From assembly GCA_947458745.1 (NCBI GenBank), contig CANGYQ010000016.1, positions 1 through 64,000 of the forward strand: a stretch of 64,000 nt of DNA, written 5' to 3'. Shown here one piece after another: positions 42,777 through 51,653 of the stretch (position 1 is its first letter; each line of letters starts with the position of its first letter). Made by a program: the position numbers and the translations under genes. The stretch comes from Bryobacteraceae bacterium. Lineage in GTDB: Bacteria > Acidobacteriota > Terriglobia > Bryobacterales > Bryobacteraceae. The notes beneath the pieces were generated by a model. The model was given only the letters and a program-made list of their open reading frames with translations, was not told the origin of the DNA and made no database searches.

Positions 42777-44237
42777 CTACTTCACAAACACAATCTGGCC
42801 AAACCGGGCGGGGTTGTGGGGGTGCGCTTGGGGCAGGCCGGAATCGGACCATTGGCTTAAGCGGCGGTTGGGTTCCGTGCCGTCCCAGCGGTTCATGTTG
42901 ATCCACCAGGAGGTGCCCGGCTCAGGTGGGAGTTTCTTGGCCAGCTCTTCGAAGTTGCTCCAGGGTATCGCCACTTCCAGCGTCCAGCCTTGGTCCGTAT
43001 CGGAAGTCTGGTTCAGCGTGCCGCGCAAGTGCGTGGCCAGTTGCACGCCCGCAAAATCCAGGCGCTTCAACAGCAGCGTGGGGAAGATGTAGAAGTAGTC
43101 GTAGAGCGTGGCCTTGGCGTTCATCTCCAGGCCGTAGTAGTTGGTCTGGGTGCGATCCGGGTTGATGAAGATCTCGAGCGCGTCGTCTTTATAGGTGGGG
43201 TCGTCACGTTTGTCGTAGTGGGCGACGATGTCGGCATCGACGGCGTCGTAGGCGACATAGAGGTTCTCGTCATCCCACAACAGGCGAGCCGTGGTCTTCT
43301 GTTTGGCCCCTTTCTGGAACTCCCACGGGAAGATGAAGTCGACCGGTGCCGCCGCAGCCCAGGCGGCCTCATCGGGCTTTCCGTCGACCACGATGCGGGA
43401 GGCGGCGCGCTTCACTTCATACTTAGGCAGCGGCGGGATGGTGCGCCCCAGGGGGGCTTGGGCGGCGGGCAGGGCGACGCGGCGCGTCAGGTCAAACTTG
43501 TCGCCGGACGAGAGAAAGTACATTGATTTTCCGGTCTCGTAGATGGCTACTTTGCTGGGGCCGATGACCTCGAACGCATTGGCTTGGACGACGATGGCGG
43601 TGGATTCATCCAGGCCGACGCCGAGCAACTCCGGGTGCTTTTCGATGACGGGCCACATGTCGTGTTCCCGTTTGCGGACCAGCAGGTGCTGGTCAATCGC
43701 CATGGGTTTCACCAACCCGAAGCCTTCTTCATAGCCGGGGGCCATCATGATGGTGTTGCCGGAGCGGGCACCGCGCACCAGGTAGCTGCCGAGAATCGTT
43801 GCTCCGGCGGAGGTACCGCCCACGACGCCGCCCCGCTTGAGGAGGGCTTCAATCTCGCGCTGCGTCTTGGTGCCCAGGTAGCTATCCACCAGCCGCCACT
43901 GCCGTCCGCCGGGGAAGAAGACGCCGCGGGCTTTTTTGATGGGCGCGACGAACTCGTCCGTGTCGGCCACCTTGGGGTCCCGGGTGTGAAGCACGGTGAC
44001 GTTCTTGACGCCGGCCTTGCTGAACAGGCTGTTCTCCACCGTTTTCGAATCATAGGTGTCGGCATCGCCGGCGGTGGGGATCACCACCCAGGGGGCGTCC
44101 AGCCCGCCCGCCAACTCAATCATCCGGCCCGTGATTTCAGGGCCGATTTTGCCGCCGCCGATGATGACCAGCGTTCCTTGGGCGGGGCCCTGCACCGCGG
44201 GAGCCGCGGCGGCCAACAGCATCATGGCGAGAATCAT
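42777..44237 (-). CDS. Secreted cyanophycinase-like (S51) protein fused to a CBM9-like domain
   Basis: A 486-residue exported protein. A signal peptide (MILAMMLLAAAAPAVQ) precedes an S51 peptidase domain (residues about 20-275) with GTLVIIGGGKIG, VVIPTAGDADTY, FFPGGRQWRLVDSYLGT and the nucleophile elbow GGTSAGATILG (S143). Active cyanophycinases cleave beta-Asp-Arg bonds. Residues about 290-486 form a CBM9-like beta-sandwich (IVVDGKPDEAAWAAAAPVDF, LLWDDENLYVAYDAVDAD, WTLEVAIPWSNF). The combination is uncommon in my knowledge. The ATG overlaps the upstream reductase stop by four bases, so the two genes are co-translated. Confidence 0.85.
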   Translation of the reverse strand: MILAMMLLAAAAPAVQGPAQGTLVIIGGGKIGPEITGRMIELAGGLDAPWVVIPTAGDADTYDSKTVENSLFSKAGVKNVTVLHTRDPKVADTDEFVAPIKKARGVFFPGGRQWRLVDSYLGTKTQREIEALLKRGGVVGGTSAGATILGSYLVRGARSGNTIMMAPGYEEGFGLVKPMAIDQHLLVRKREHDMWPVIEKHPELLGVGLDESTAIVVQANAFEVIGPSKVAIYETGKSMYFLSSGDKFDLTRRVALPAAQAPLGRTIPPLPKYEVKRAASRIVVDGKPDEAAWAAAAPVDFIFPWEFQKGAKQKTTARLLWDDENLYVAYDAVDADIVAHYDKRDDPTYKDDALEIFINPDRTQTNYYGLEMNAKATLYDYFYIFPTLLLKRLDFAGVQLATHLRGTLNQTSDTDQGWTLEVAIPWSNFEELAKKLPPEPGTSWWINMNRWDGTEPNRRLSQWSDSGLPQAHPHNPARFGQIVFVK

Positions 44238-45205
44238 AGAACAAGAACCCCTTTACCCAAAATCTTCCGTTGATCGACATCCCGCAGGGCGCGCGGGGCG
44301 TCCGCAAACGGATACTGCGAACCGATTTGCACTTTCAACTGGCCTTTCGCCAGCAGACCGTTCAACGCGGTTTGCGTTTCCACAAGATAGCTGGGGTGGC
44401 GCATGACATGGTTGCCCCAGAAGCAACCAACCGCAGAGGCATTCTTGAGCAGCAACCGGTTGGCCGCGATGGAGGGAATTCGGCCGCTGGCAAAGCCGAC
44501 GATCGCCACGCGGCCGCCGGGGTTGATGCACTTGAACGAGAGATCGAAGGCGTCGCCGCCGACCGGATCATAGACGACATCGACGCCGCCGAATTCGGAC
44601 TTCACCTGGTCCGCCCAGGCGGGGTTGGTGTAGTCGATGACGCGGTCCGCGCCGCAACTGAGGCAGAAGTCGCGCTTAGCTTCGCTGCTGGCGGTGGCGA
44701 TGACGCGGGCGCCCAGGGCTTTGCCGATCTCGATGGCGGACATGCCGGTACCACTGGCGCCGGCGTGGACCAGCAGCGTTTCACCGGCGCGGAGTTGCGC
44801 ACGTTCCACCAGCACAAACCAGGAGGTGTGATAGACCACCAGAAATCCGGCGGCCTGCACATCCGTCAACTGTGGCGGCGTGGGGAAGACGCGGTTGGCG
44901 CTGGCCAGAATCCGTTCGCCGTAGCCGCCCTGGCTGGCAAAGGCAAAGACGCGCTCTCCGGTATCCTCGCGCACCCCGGCCACTTCGGCGCCGGGGACAA
45001 AGGGGAACGGCGGCTTGATCTGATACTGGCCGCGGATCTGGAGCAGGTCAAAGAAGTTGATGCCGGCGGCATGCACGCGGATGGGCACCTCTCCGGCGGC
45101 GGGCGCGGCGGCTTCGGCGTCGCCCAGGCGCAGTGTTTCCGGTTCGCCCCACTGGTCGACAAACCAGGCACGATAGCGGGAGGGGGGGAGTTCTTGGTCA
45201 GGCAC
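44234..45205 (-). CDS. Zinc-free quinone oxidoreductase (MDR family)
   Basis: A 323-residue NADPH:quinone oxidoreductase of the medium-chain reductase superfamily. It has the GroES-like start (VPIRVHAAGINFFDLLQIRG, PFVPGAEVAGV), the nucleotide loop VHAGASGTGMSAIEIGKAL and the later DVVYDPVGGDAFDL. The cysteine ligands of the zinc-dependent members are absent, placing it in the QOR branch. Substrate is unspecified quinone or enone. It is just upstream of the cyanophycinase-like gene and downstream of the HDOD gene, all on the - strand. Confidence 0.9.
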   Translation of the reverse strand: MPDQELPPSRYRAWFVDQWGEPETLRLGDAEAAAPAAGEVPIRVHAAGINFFDLLQIRGQYQIKPPFPFVPGAEVAGVREDTGERVFAFASQGGYGERILASANRVFPTPPQLTDVQAAGFLVVYHTSWFVLVERAQLRAGETLLVHAGASGTGMSAIEIGKALGARVIATASSEAKRDFCLSCGADRVIDYTNPAWADQVKSEFGGVDVVYDPVGGDAFDLSFKCINPGGRVAIVGFASGRIPSIAANRLLLKNASAVGCFWGNHVMRHPSYLVETQTALNGLLAKGQLKVQIGSQYPFADAPRALRDVDQRKILGKGVLVL

Positions 45206-45220
45206 TTATTGGCGAGGCTA

Positions 45221-46765
45221 TCACACCGCCATCGCCACCCGGGCCTGCTGGGCGGCCAGTGACTGGGCGGCCAGATCCCGCAGTTCCCGGAGGTAGCCCC
45301 GATCCTCCACGGTGATGCCGTCGCCCTCTTTCCAGTCGGCGTAGAGGCAGGCCTGGGGCTGTTCATCCACCAGCACGGGCACGATGGCCGCGCCGCGCAG
45401 CCCCATCCGCTGCACAAAGACACCGTGCGAACCGGCTTGGGGATCGAGGAAGAGTTCTTTTTGCCGCGCCAGGGCAAAAGCCACGGGATTGGTGTGGGCG
45501 TCGGTGGGATAACGGAACTGGCGCAGGAAGGGGCCGATGTCTTCGCCCACGCCGACACGAGCCGAGATTAAGCGGCCATTGGGTTCCGGCACCGCCAGGA
45601 CGGCGCGCTGGGCCCCGGCTGACACCAGTGCCTCCAGGACGCGGCGGATGACGATATCGGACTCTTCTCCCTGGGTGACCGACTCGCGGATGGAGGTGAT
45701 CCAGGCCACCAGGGGAGACTCGGGTTCCGCCAGCGGGGTGGGATCTTCCGACGCAGGATTTTCGGATGCCTCGGGTGGCGGAGAGGGCAGGGCGGCCGGT
45801 GTATTGATGGCGATGACGGGAGGTGGCAGTTTGGCGGCCTGCTCCAGGGCGTGGGTCACCTTGAAAGAGAGTTGCGCAACATCGGTGGGGAAGGCGGCGG
45901 CCAGCCACACTTCTTTCACCTCCGCCAAGCTGGTGTTCATCAGAGCGGTTAACTGGCTGGGGCTGAGGCGCGAAACTTCCTGGTGGGCCAGGCGGACTTG
46001 TTCGAGTTTTTCCGGAATTTGGCTCTGGACCGGGTGATGCATGGCGTCACTGATGCCGTGGGCAAACGACACCATCCCGTGAAGCACGACTTGTGGGTTG
46101 CGGCCGGGACGCGGTTGAGCGGTGCTCATCGCGCGGGCGAGACTATCGGGCATGTTCCACCGCAGCACGATGCGCTGGCCGAGCTCCTCATAGCTGAAGC
46201 AGAGCACGTCGGCGGCGGCCCGCTGAAGATCGGGCTCATCCTGGCTGTGCCGGTGCTGGACCTCCTGATGAAGTAATGGCAGATAGGCCGCCACCATCAG
46301 TTCGCCCAGGTTGCGAAACATGCCGGAGAGGTAGGCTTCATCGGAAAGCTCCTGGCGTTCGCGCTGGGCGAGTTGGCGGGCCAGATTGGCCGTCAAAGTT
46401 GATCTCAGCATCAGCTCCCGGATGGGGCGAGGACAGGGCGGCGTTTCTTCGGTGCCCAACAGCGCGCTGGCCAGATCCCGGATGGCCACGCAGCCCAACA
46501 TGCAGATGGCCTGATCCACGCTGAGAACCCGGCGGTACTGACGCTGCGCGGCGAGGGCGTTGGCCTTCTTCAAGACGGCGGCACTGAGCGCGAAGCTGCG
46601 TTCCACCAGTGGGGTGACGCGCCTGGGGTTGGCATTTTCGCCATCGATCAGCCGGACGACGGAGTGCAAGTGTCGCGAGAAGACCGGCAGATCGTTACAG
46701 TTGGCCAGGAACTGGCCGGCCGAGCGCAGACGGTCCTCTTTCGACAAAATGCGTGCGGTGAGCAT
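45221..46765 (-). CDS. HDOD domain protein with C-terminal GAF-like domain
   Basis: A 514-residue cytoplasmic signalling protein. An HDOD domain spans about residues 20-230 (LPVFSRHLHSVVRLID, SVDQAICMLGCVAIRDLASA, LSDEAYLSGMFRNLGELMVA, ELGQRIVLRWNMP), lacking the metal HD pair as usual for HDOD. A Pro/Ser/Glu-rich linker (residues about 315-350) leads to a GAF-like domain (IRRVLEALVSAGAQRAVLAV, GVFVQRMGLRGAAIVPVLVD). Such proteins tie signal input to chemotaxis or gene regulation. The histidine kinase gene follows 75 bases upstream in map order (its stop at 46841), same strand. Confidence 0.85.
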   Translation of the reverse strand: MLTARILSKEDRLRSAGQFLANCNDLPVFSRHLHSVVRLIDGENANPRRVTPLVERSFALSAAVLKKANALAAQRQYRRVLSVDQAICMLGCVAIRDLASALLGTEETPPCPRPIRELMLRSTLTANLARQLAQRERQELSDEAYLSGMFRNLGELMVAAYLPLLHQEVQHRHSQDEPDLQRAAADVLCFSYEELGQRIVLRWNMPDSLARAMSTAQPRPGRNPQVVLHGMVSFAHGISDAMHHPVQSQIPEKLEQVRLAHQEVSRLSPSQLTALMNTSLAEVKEVWLAAAFPTDVAQLSFKVTHALEQAAKLPPPVIAINTPAALPSPPPEASENPASEDPTPLAEPESPLVAWITSIRESVTQGEESDIVIRRVLEALVSAGAQRAVLAVPEPNGRLISARVGVGEDIGPFLRQFRYPTDAHTNPVAFALARQKELFLDPQAGSHGVFVQRMGLRGAAIVPVLVDEQPQACLYADWKEGDGITVEDRGYLRELRDLAAQSLAAQQARVAMAV

Positions 46766-46840
46766 CGAATATGAATCTATGAAGAATAATCATCACATTG
46801 AATCGATTCGGAAGCTATCGGCAAATCGCCTGAGGGGGCA

Positions 46841-49351
46841 CTAGCGAACCGGCGGTGTCGGGCGGCCACTGCCCCAGCGGTCCACGGTGGCGCGCAGATC
46901 CGCGAGCGAGAGAGGCTTGCGCAGAAAGTCGTCCATCCCGGCGGCCAGGCAGGTCTGCTGGTCTTCATCGAGAGTGGCGGCAGTGAGCGCAATGATGGGG
47001 GTGCGGCCGACGGCACCGGCTAAGGCGCGGATCTGACTGGTGGCTTCGAGGCCGGTCATGAGGGGCATGTAGACGTCCATGAGAATCAGGTCAAAGTTGC
47101 CGCGGCTGGCTGCCTCCACGGCCTGCTGGCCGTCGGAAACGGCTTCACTGATATAGCCGGCCTTTTCGAGCGTTCGCTGAACGATCGTGCGATTGACGGG
47201 ATTATCGTCGGCCACCAGAATGCGGGTGCCGCGCGGCGCGCCGGTGGAGAGTTCGCGCGGCAGCGGGTATTTCTCCGCAGCGGGCCGGAGGGACAGCACA
47301 TCCTGGAGGGCATCGCGCAGGGCGCGGCGGCGGATGGGCTTGCTGAGGCGGGCGGCAAACTGGGCTTCGGCGAGCCGGATGGCTTCGGCACCACCGCCGG
47401 ATGATGAACTCAGGCACAACAGGATGGTGCGCGCCAGGTTGGGGTCTTCCTGAATGGCGGCGGCGGTTTCCAGTCCATCAAAGCCAGGCATATGCATATC
47501 GAGCAGGACGGCGCGGAAAGGCACTCCGGTGGCGTGAGCGGCGCGCAACAGAGCAAGGGCCTCCCGGCCGTCCGAGGCCGTGGCGTACTGGCAGCGGAAC
47601 GACGCCAGATAACGACCTAACCCGTTCACGTTTGTGGCGTTGTCGTCCACCACCAGAATTCGCGCCCCCCGCAGGAGGGCTGGTGCCTCGGGCGGGGCGG
47701 CGGCTTCCGGCAGCGCCAACGGGCAGGTGAACCAGAACCGGCTTCCCTTCCCGGGCGAGCTTTCCATCTGAATGCCGCCGCCCATCAACTGGACCAGGTT
47801 GCGGGAGATGGTCAAACCCAGCCCGGTACCACCAAAGCGGCGGGTGGTGGAGGCGTCGGCCTGGACAAAGCTTTCAAAGACGCGCTGCTGGAGTTCGGCG
47901 GGAATGCCGATGCCTGAATCGCGCACTTCCACGGTCAGCTCAATTCGGCCATCTTCCAGCGGGGCCTGGGTGACGTTCAGGGCAACCTCGCCTTCCGGGG
48001 TGAACTTTATGGCATTGGTGAGCAGGTTCATCACCACTTGCCGCAGGCGGGCGGCGTCACCCCGCACGAGTTCCGGGAGGGCTGGATCAAGGAAGCAGTT
48101 CAGTTCCAGCCCGCGCGCATGCGCCCGGGGGGCGAGCAGGGCCGCGACATCCTCAAACAGAGTATGCGGATCAAAGTCCGCCGACTCCAGGTCCAGCTTA
48201 CCGGCTTCGATCTTCGACAGATCGAGTACATCGTTGATGATCTCCAGCAGGGATTCGGCGGAGGTGCGGATGATGCGGGCGTATTCGGCCTGCTCCGGGT
48301 CCAGCCGGGTTTCACCGAGCAGTTCGCTCATTCCCAGCACGCCGTTCATGGGAGTGCGGATCTCATGGCTCATGTTGACCAGAAACTCTGACTTGACGGC
48401 GCTCGACCGTTCGGCGGCCCGCTTGGCCCGGCAGGCCACCTGAAACTGCCAAGCCAGGATTCCGCAGGCCAGCGCAGCCAGCAACAAACCGGCCACCAGC
48501 CACTGCCGCGACTGCTCCGAGCGCTGCATCTGGTAGAGCGACTTTGCCTGATCGGCGGAGTAGAGCCAGCGGTCCATGATGGTGCCTAGCCGGCCATCGG
48601 CGGCCATTGACGAAATCTCGCTGCGCAGGGCGTTGACCTGCTGGGCCTTGGACTTCACGGCCGCGATGGCCACGTCGCTGGTGGCGCCCTCGATGGCCTG
48701 GATGGCCAGCCGGACCGACTCGCAGCCCGGAGGGCGCTGCATGAGGAACTCTTCCGCGGCCCGGGCTTCCAGGAGAGCCAGTTCGGCCTCGCCGCGACAG
48801 ACGGCCTGGAGAGCGGCGCTGAAGCTGGGTACGGGCCACAACCGGGAGCCGCCCAGAAAGTTGCCGGCGATCCGGCGGGCCAAGGGAAACGCCGGGTGGG
48901 CCACTTTGCGCCCCAGGGGCGACAGCGGTGGTTCACCGGGCGCACGGCTGGGGTAGACGAGCAGAAAGTTGTTCTGCATCCAGGGCTTGGTTAAGTGCCA
49001 GCGGGTACTGCGCTCCGGCGTCACGCCGAGGGCGGGCCAGACGTCCACCTGTCCCTGCGCGAGGGCCTCATCGGGAGGCAGGTGGGACTGGACCCATTCC
49101 ACCTGGATCTTGCGGGCGGCCGCGGCGGTGGCGATGACGTCGATGCTGAGTCCGGTGGGGCCGGTCGGCGTGGGAATGGCAAGGGGAGCGCTGAGGTCAT
49201 AGCCGACGCGCAAGGGCATCGTGGGTACCCCGGATGAGCCCCAGCCAAGCCAGACGGTGAGCACGACGGCGATGGCGGTGACAGCCAGGGCCATCCACCA
49301 GGCCGCCCGTTGGAGCTTGCTTCTCAGAATCTCCTCCTTCGCCATTCCCAC
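46841..49351 (-). CDS. Hybrid histidine kinase with SBP sensor and two receivers
   Basis: An 836-residue membrane sensor kinase. After a membrane helix ([20 protein letters not shown]) comes a periplasmic solute-binding-protein-3 domain ([19 protein letters not shown], residues about 45-260), a second helix ([20 protein letters not shown]), a HisKA domain with H329 in [20 protein letters not shown], an HATPase ([30 protein letters not shown]) and two receivers with D618 ([12 protein letters not shown]) and D759 ([13 protein letters not shown]). The sensor should bind a small metabolite outside; no cognate regulator is adjacent. The upstream divergent gene is an M20 peptidase. Confidence 0.95.
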   Translation of the reverse strand: MGMAKEEILRSKLQRAAWWMALAVTAIAVVLTVWLGWGSSGVPTMPLRVGYDLSAPLAIPTPTGPTGLSIDVIATAAAARKIQVEWVQSHLPPDEALAQGQVDVWPALGVTPERSTRWHLTKPWMQNNFLLVYPSRAPGEPPLSPLGRKVAHPAFPLARRIAGNFLGGSRLWPVPSFSAALQAVCRGEAELALLEARAAEEFLMQRPPGCESVRLAIQAIEGATSDVAIAAVKSKAQQVNALRSEISSMAADGRLGTIMDRWLYSADQAKSLYQMQRSEQSRQWLVAGLLLAALACGILAWQFQVACRAKRAAERSSAVKSEFLVNMSHEIRTPMNGVLGMSELLGETRLDPEQAEYARIIRTSAESLLEIINDVLDLSKIEAGKLDLESADFDPHTLFEDVAALLAPRAHARGLELNCFLDPALPELVRGDAARLRQVVMNLLTNAIKFTPEGEVALNVTQAPLEDGRIELTVEVRDSGIGIPAELQQRVFESFVQADASTTRRFGGTGLGLTISRNLVQLMGGGIQMESSPGKGSRFWFTCPLALPEAAAPPEAPALLRGARILVVDDNATNVNGLGRYLASFRCQYATASDGREALALLRAAHATGVPFRAVLLDMHMPGFDGLETAAAIQEDPNLARTILLCLSSSSGGGAEAIRLAEAQFAARLSKPIRRRALRDALQDVLSLRPAAEKYPLPRELSTGAPRGTRILVADDNPVNRTIVQRTLEKAGYISEAVSDGQQAVEAASRGNFDLILMDVYMPLMTGLEATSQIRALAGAVGRTPIIALTAATLDEDQQTCLAAGMDDFLRKPLSLADLRATVDRWGSGRPTPPVR

Positions 49352-49458
49352 CGGTACCCACCAGGACTAACCCGGGACGTCTGTCTAATCGGCTGGAAGC
49401 CCCGTTCTCTGGCGGCCCGAGCCGGTGAAATTTGGACCTGTCGGGTAAACTTTTTGTT

Positions 49459-50712
49459 ATGGGTCTACCCCTGCGCTTCCGCAGCCGCCGTTCATTAGCC
49501 ACCGCCGCTCTGGCGGACCATTCCGGCTGGGGCCAAAGTCTGAAATTTTTCAGTCGAGAGCGCGCCTGGATCAGTGAGCGTCATTTGGCGCTGTGTCGCG
49601 TCGCGGCGCCCACATTTTTTGAGCAGAAGCGGGCGGAATGGATCGCGGCGGAGTTGGACAAGCTGGGGTGCCGGGTGGAACTCGACCGAGCGGGCAATGT
49701 TGTGGCGCGGGTGGGTGAGAAGTGCCAGCCACCTTATGTTGCCCTGACCGCCCACCTGGACACGGTGCTGGCGCCACGCACGCCGGAGGATATCCGGGTG
49801 GCGCCGGATGGCCGGTTTCTGGGACCGGGCATCTCCGACAATGGCGCGGGGTTGGCCGGATTGCTGGCGGTGGCGGCGGCCTGGCAGGAAGGTGCCTTGA
49901 GGCCGGAGGAGCGGAGTGCTTCGCTGTTGATCGTGGCCAATGTCGGCGAAGAGGGCGAAGGCAACTTGAGCGGGATGCGCTATCTTTGCCGGCAGTCGCC
50001 GCTGGCGGGCGAGATCACCAACTTTGTGGTGCTGGATGGCCCGGGGACGGACCACATTACGGCGCACGCGCTGGGCAGCCGCCGCTTTGAGATCAACTTT
50101 AATGGACCTGGCGGCCACAGTTGGTCCGACCAGGGCACCGGGAACCCGGTACACGCGCTTTCGACGGTGATCGCCGACTTTACCGCTTCTCAAAGTGAGG
50201 CTTCCGGGCCGCGGGCTTCGATCAACTTCGGGCTGATTGAAGGCGGTGCCAGCATCAACTCGATTCCGTCGGAGGCGCGCGCGAAGGTGGACATCCGCTC
50301 AGAGAGCGTGGAGCGCATGGATGACCTTTCAGAACTGTTGACCGACGCCGTGGAGCGGGCCCTGGCCGCCGAGAATGACCGGGTGGCGCGGCGCAAACTG
50401 AACGGCCGCGTGACGGCCAAGATCCGGGAGATCGGTTCCCGGCCGGGTGGCAAACTGCACGAGAGTGCGCCCTTGCTGGCCGCGATCCGGGATGTGGACG
50501 CGCACTTGGGGCTACGCTCCGTGATGGATTGCGCCTCGACCGACGCCAATATCCCGCTTTCGCTGGGCTTGCCGGCCATCTCGATTGGCGCGGGCGGGCA
50601 GGGTGGGGGCGCACACACCCCGGCGGAGTGGTTCCATCCGGACGGCCGCGAAGTGGGGTTGCGGCGGGTGTGGCTGACGTTGGGCCATTTGCTGAAGGCG
50701 CCGGCGGAATGA
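49459..50712 (+). CDS. M20-family metallopeptidase
   Basis: A 417-residue zinc peptidase of the M20 (PepT/ArgE-like) family. Metal-binding blocks are VALTAHLDTVLAP (His-Asp), GPGISDNGAGLAGLLAVAAA (bridging Asp), VANVGEEGEGNLSG (catalytic Glu pair) and the C-terminal GGQGGGAHTPAEW (His), with a dimerisation domain beginning NFNGPGGHSWSD. The ATG at 49459 was chosen over an earlier in-frame TTG because no ribosome site is visible for the latter. A signal peptide is not obvious. It couples by ATGA with the DMT exporter downstream. Confidence 0.88.
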   Translation: MGLPLRFRSRRSLATAALADHSGWGQSLKFFSRERAWISERHLALCRVAAPTFFEQKRAEWIAAELDKLGCRVELDRAGNVVARVGEKCQPPYVALTAHLDTVLAPRTPEDIRVAPDGRFLGPGISDNGAGLAGLLAVAAAWQEGALRPEERSASLLIVANVGEEGEGNLSGMRYLCRQSPLAGEITNFVVLDGPGTDHITAHALGSRRFEINFNGPGGHSWSDQGTGNPVHALSTVIADFTASQSEASGPRASINFGLIEGGASINSIPSEARAKVDIRSESVERMDDLSELLTDAVERALAAENDRVARRKLNGRVTAKIREIGSRPGGKLHESAPLLAAIRDVDAHLGLRSVMDCASTDANIPLSLGLPAISIGAGGQGGGAHTPAEWFHPDGREVGLRRVWLTLGHLLKAPAE

Positions 50713-51614
50713 CCGTCCAGGTGCGGGCCGGCATCGCGCTGGCCGTGATCGCTCTGATTTGGGGATCGACGTTCGTGCTGGTGAAGCGGGCCCTGGAGGA
50801 CTGCTCAGTCTTCCTGTTTTTGGGTTTGCGGTTTTCGATTGCGGCGTTCGCCTTAGCACTCATGTTTCGCGGGCGGCTGCGGGCGCCGGGCCGGGACTGT
50901 TTTGCCGGGTTTCTGACGGGCCTCTCTTTGAGCGCGGGGTACATTTTGCAGACCCTGGGCTTGCAATCCACCACCGCCTCGAAATCAGGATTTTTGACAG
51001 GTCTCTACATTGTCCTGGTACCTTTGCTGGCCGCGTGCGTCTATCGCGTTGTGCCGGGGTGGCGCGAGTGGCTAGGGATCGCCATGGCGGCCACCGGCAT
51101 GACGCTCATGACGGTGGATTGGGACACGATCAGCAAGTGGGGCGGCGGCAGTGCCGGGCTGACGTTCAATCAGGGTGACCTGTTGACGGTGGCCGGGGCG
51201 GTGGCGTTTGCGGTGCATCTGTTGCTGTTGGGGCACTATACCGGGCGGGTATCGGTGCCGGTGATGAGCTTTGCCCAGATCGCCACCAGTGCCCTGGTGC
51301 CGCTGGCGTTGCTGCCGGCGATTGAAGCCCCAGCGATTCGCTGGACCCCGGTGCTGCTGGCCGTGCTGGCGGTGACGGGCCTGCTGGCCACCGCGCTGGT
51401 TTTTGTCCTGCAGACCTGGGCCCAACGCCACCTGAGCCCCGCCCGAACGGCGCTGATTCTGGCTTTGGAGCCAGTGTTTGCGCTGATTTTCGGGTTTGCG
51501 GTGGCGGGGGAACGGCTGACGGCGCTGGCGGGCTTGGGGGCCGTGCTGATTCTGTGCGGAATACTCCGGGTGGAAATGAAACCGTCACTCGCGCCTGTAC
51601 ATCCAAGCATTTAG
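50709..51614 (+). CDS. EamA/DMT-family metabolite exporter
   Basis: A 301-residue inner-membrane protein with about ten helices in two EamA halves. The first half starts IALAVIALIWGSTFVLVKRA and has LQTLGLQSTTASKSGFLTGL; the second has LLTVAGAVAFAVHLLLLGHY and AALILALEPVFALIFGF-like sequence (TALILALEPVFALIFGFAVA). Family members export amino acids, purines or drugs. The ATG overlaps the M20 peptidase stop, so peptide hydrolysis and export of the product may be linked. Identity of the cargo is unknown. Confidence 0.9.
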   Translation: MTVQVRAGIALAVIALIWGSTFVLVKRALEDCSVFLFLGLRFSIAAFALALMFRGRLRAPGRDCFAGFLTGLSLSAGYILQTLGLQSTTASKSGFLTGLYIVLVPLLAACVYRVVPGWREWLGIAMAATGMTLMTVDWDTISKWGGGSAGLTFNQGDLLTVAGAVAFAVHLLLLGHYTGRVSVPVMSFAQIATSALVPLALLPAIEAPAIRWTPVLLAVLAVTGLLATALVFVLQTWAQRHLSPARTALILALEPVFALIFGFAVAGERLTALAGLGAVLILCGILRVEMKPSLAPVHPSI

Positions 51615-51653
51615 ATCCGAATCTATAATAGGAACCAAGTCACTAGGAGACGT

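Noticed and set aside
44270..45262. 330-residue open frame on + opposite the quinone oxidoreductase
   Set aside because: The - strand protein shows the GroES-like and Rossmann motifs; the + frame has no pattern of a family.
51601..51629. Promoter for htrA
   Set aside because: TATAAT at 51624-51629 is perfect, but no -35-like hexamer is found at 16-18 bases; I mention it only in the gene entry.
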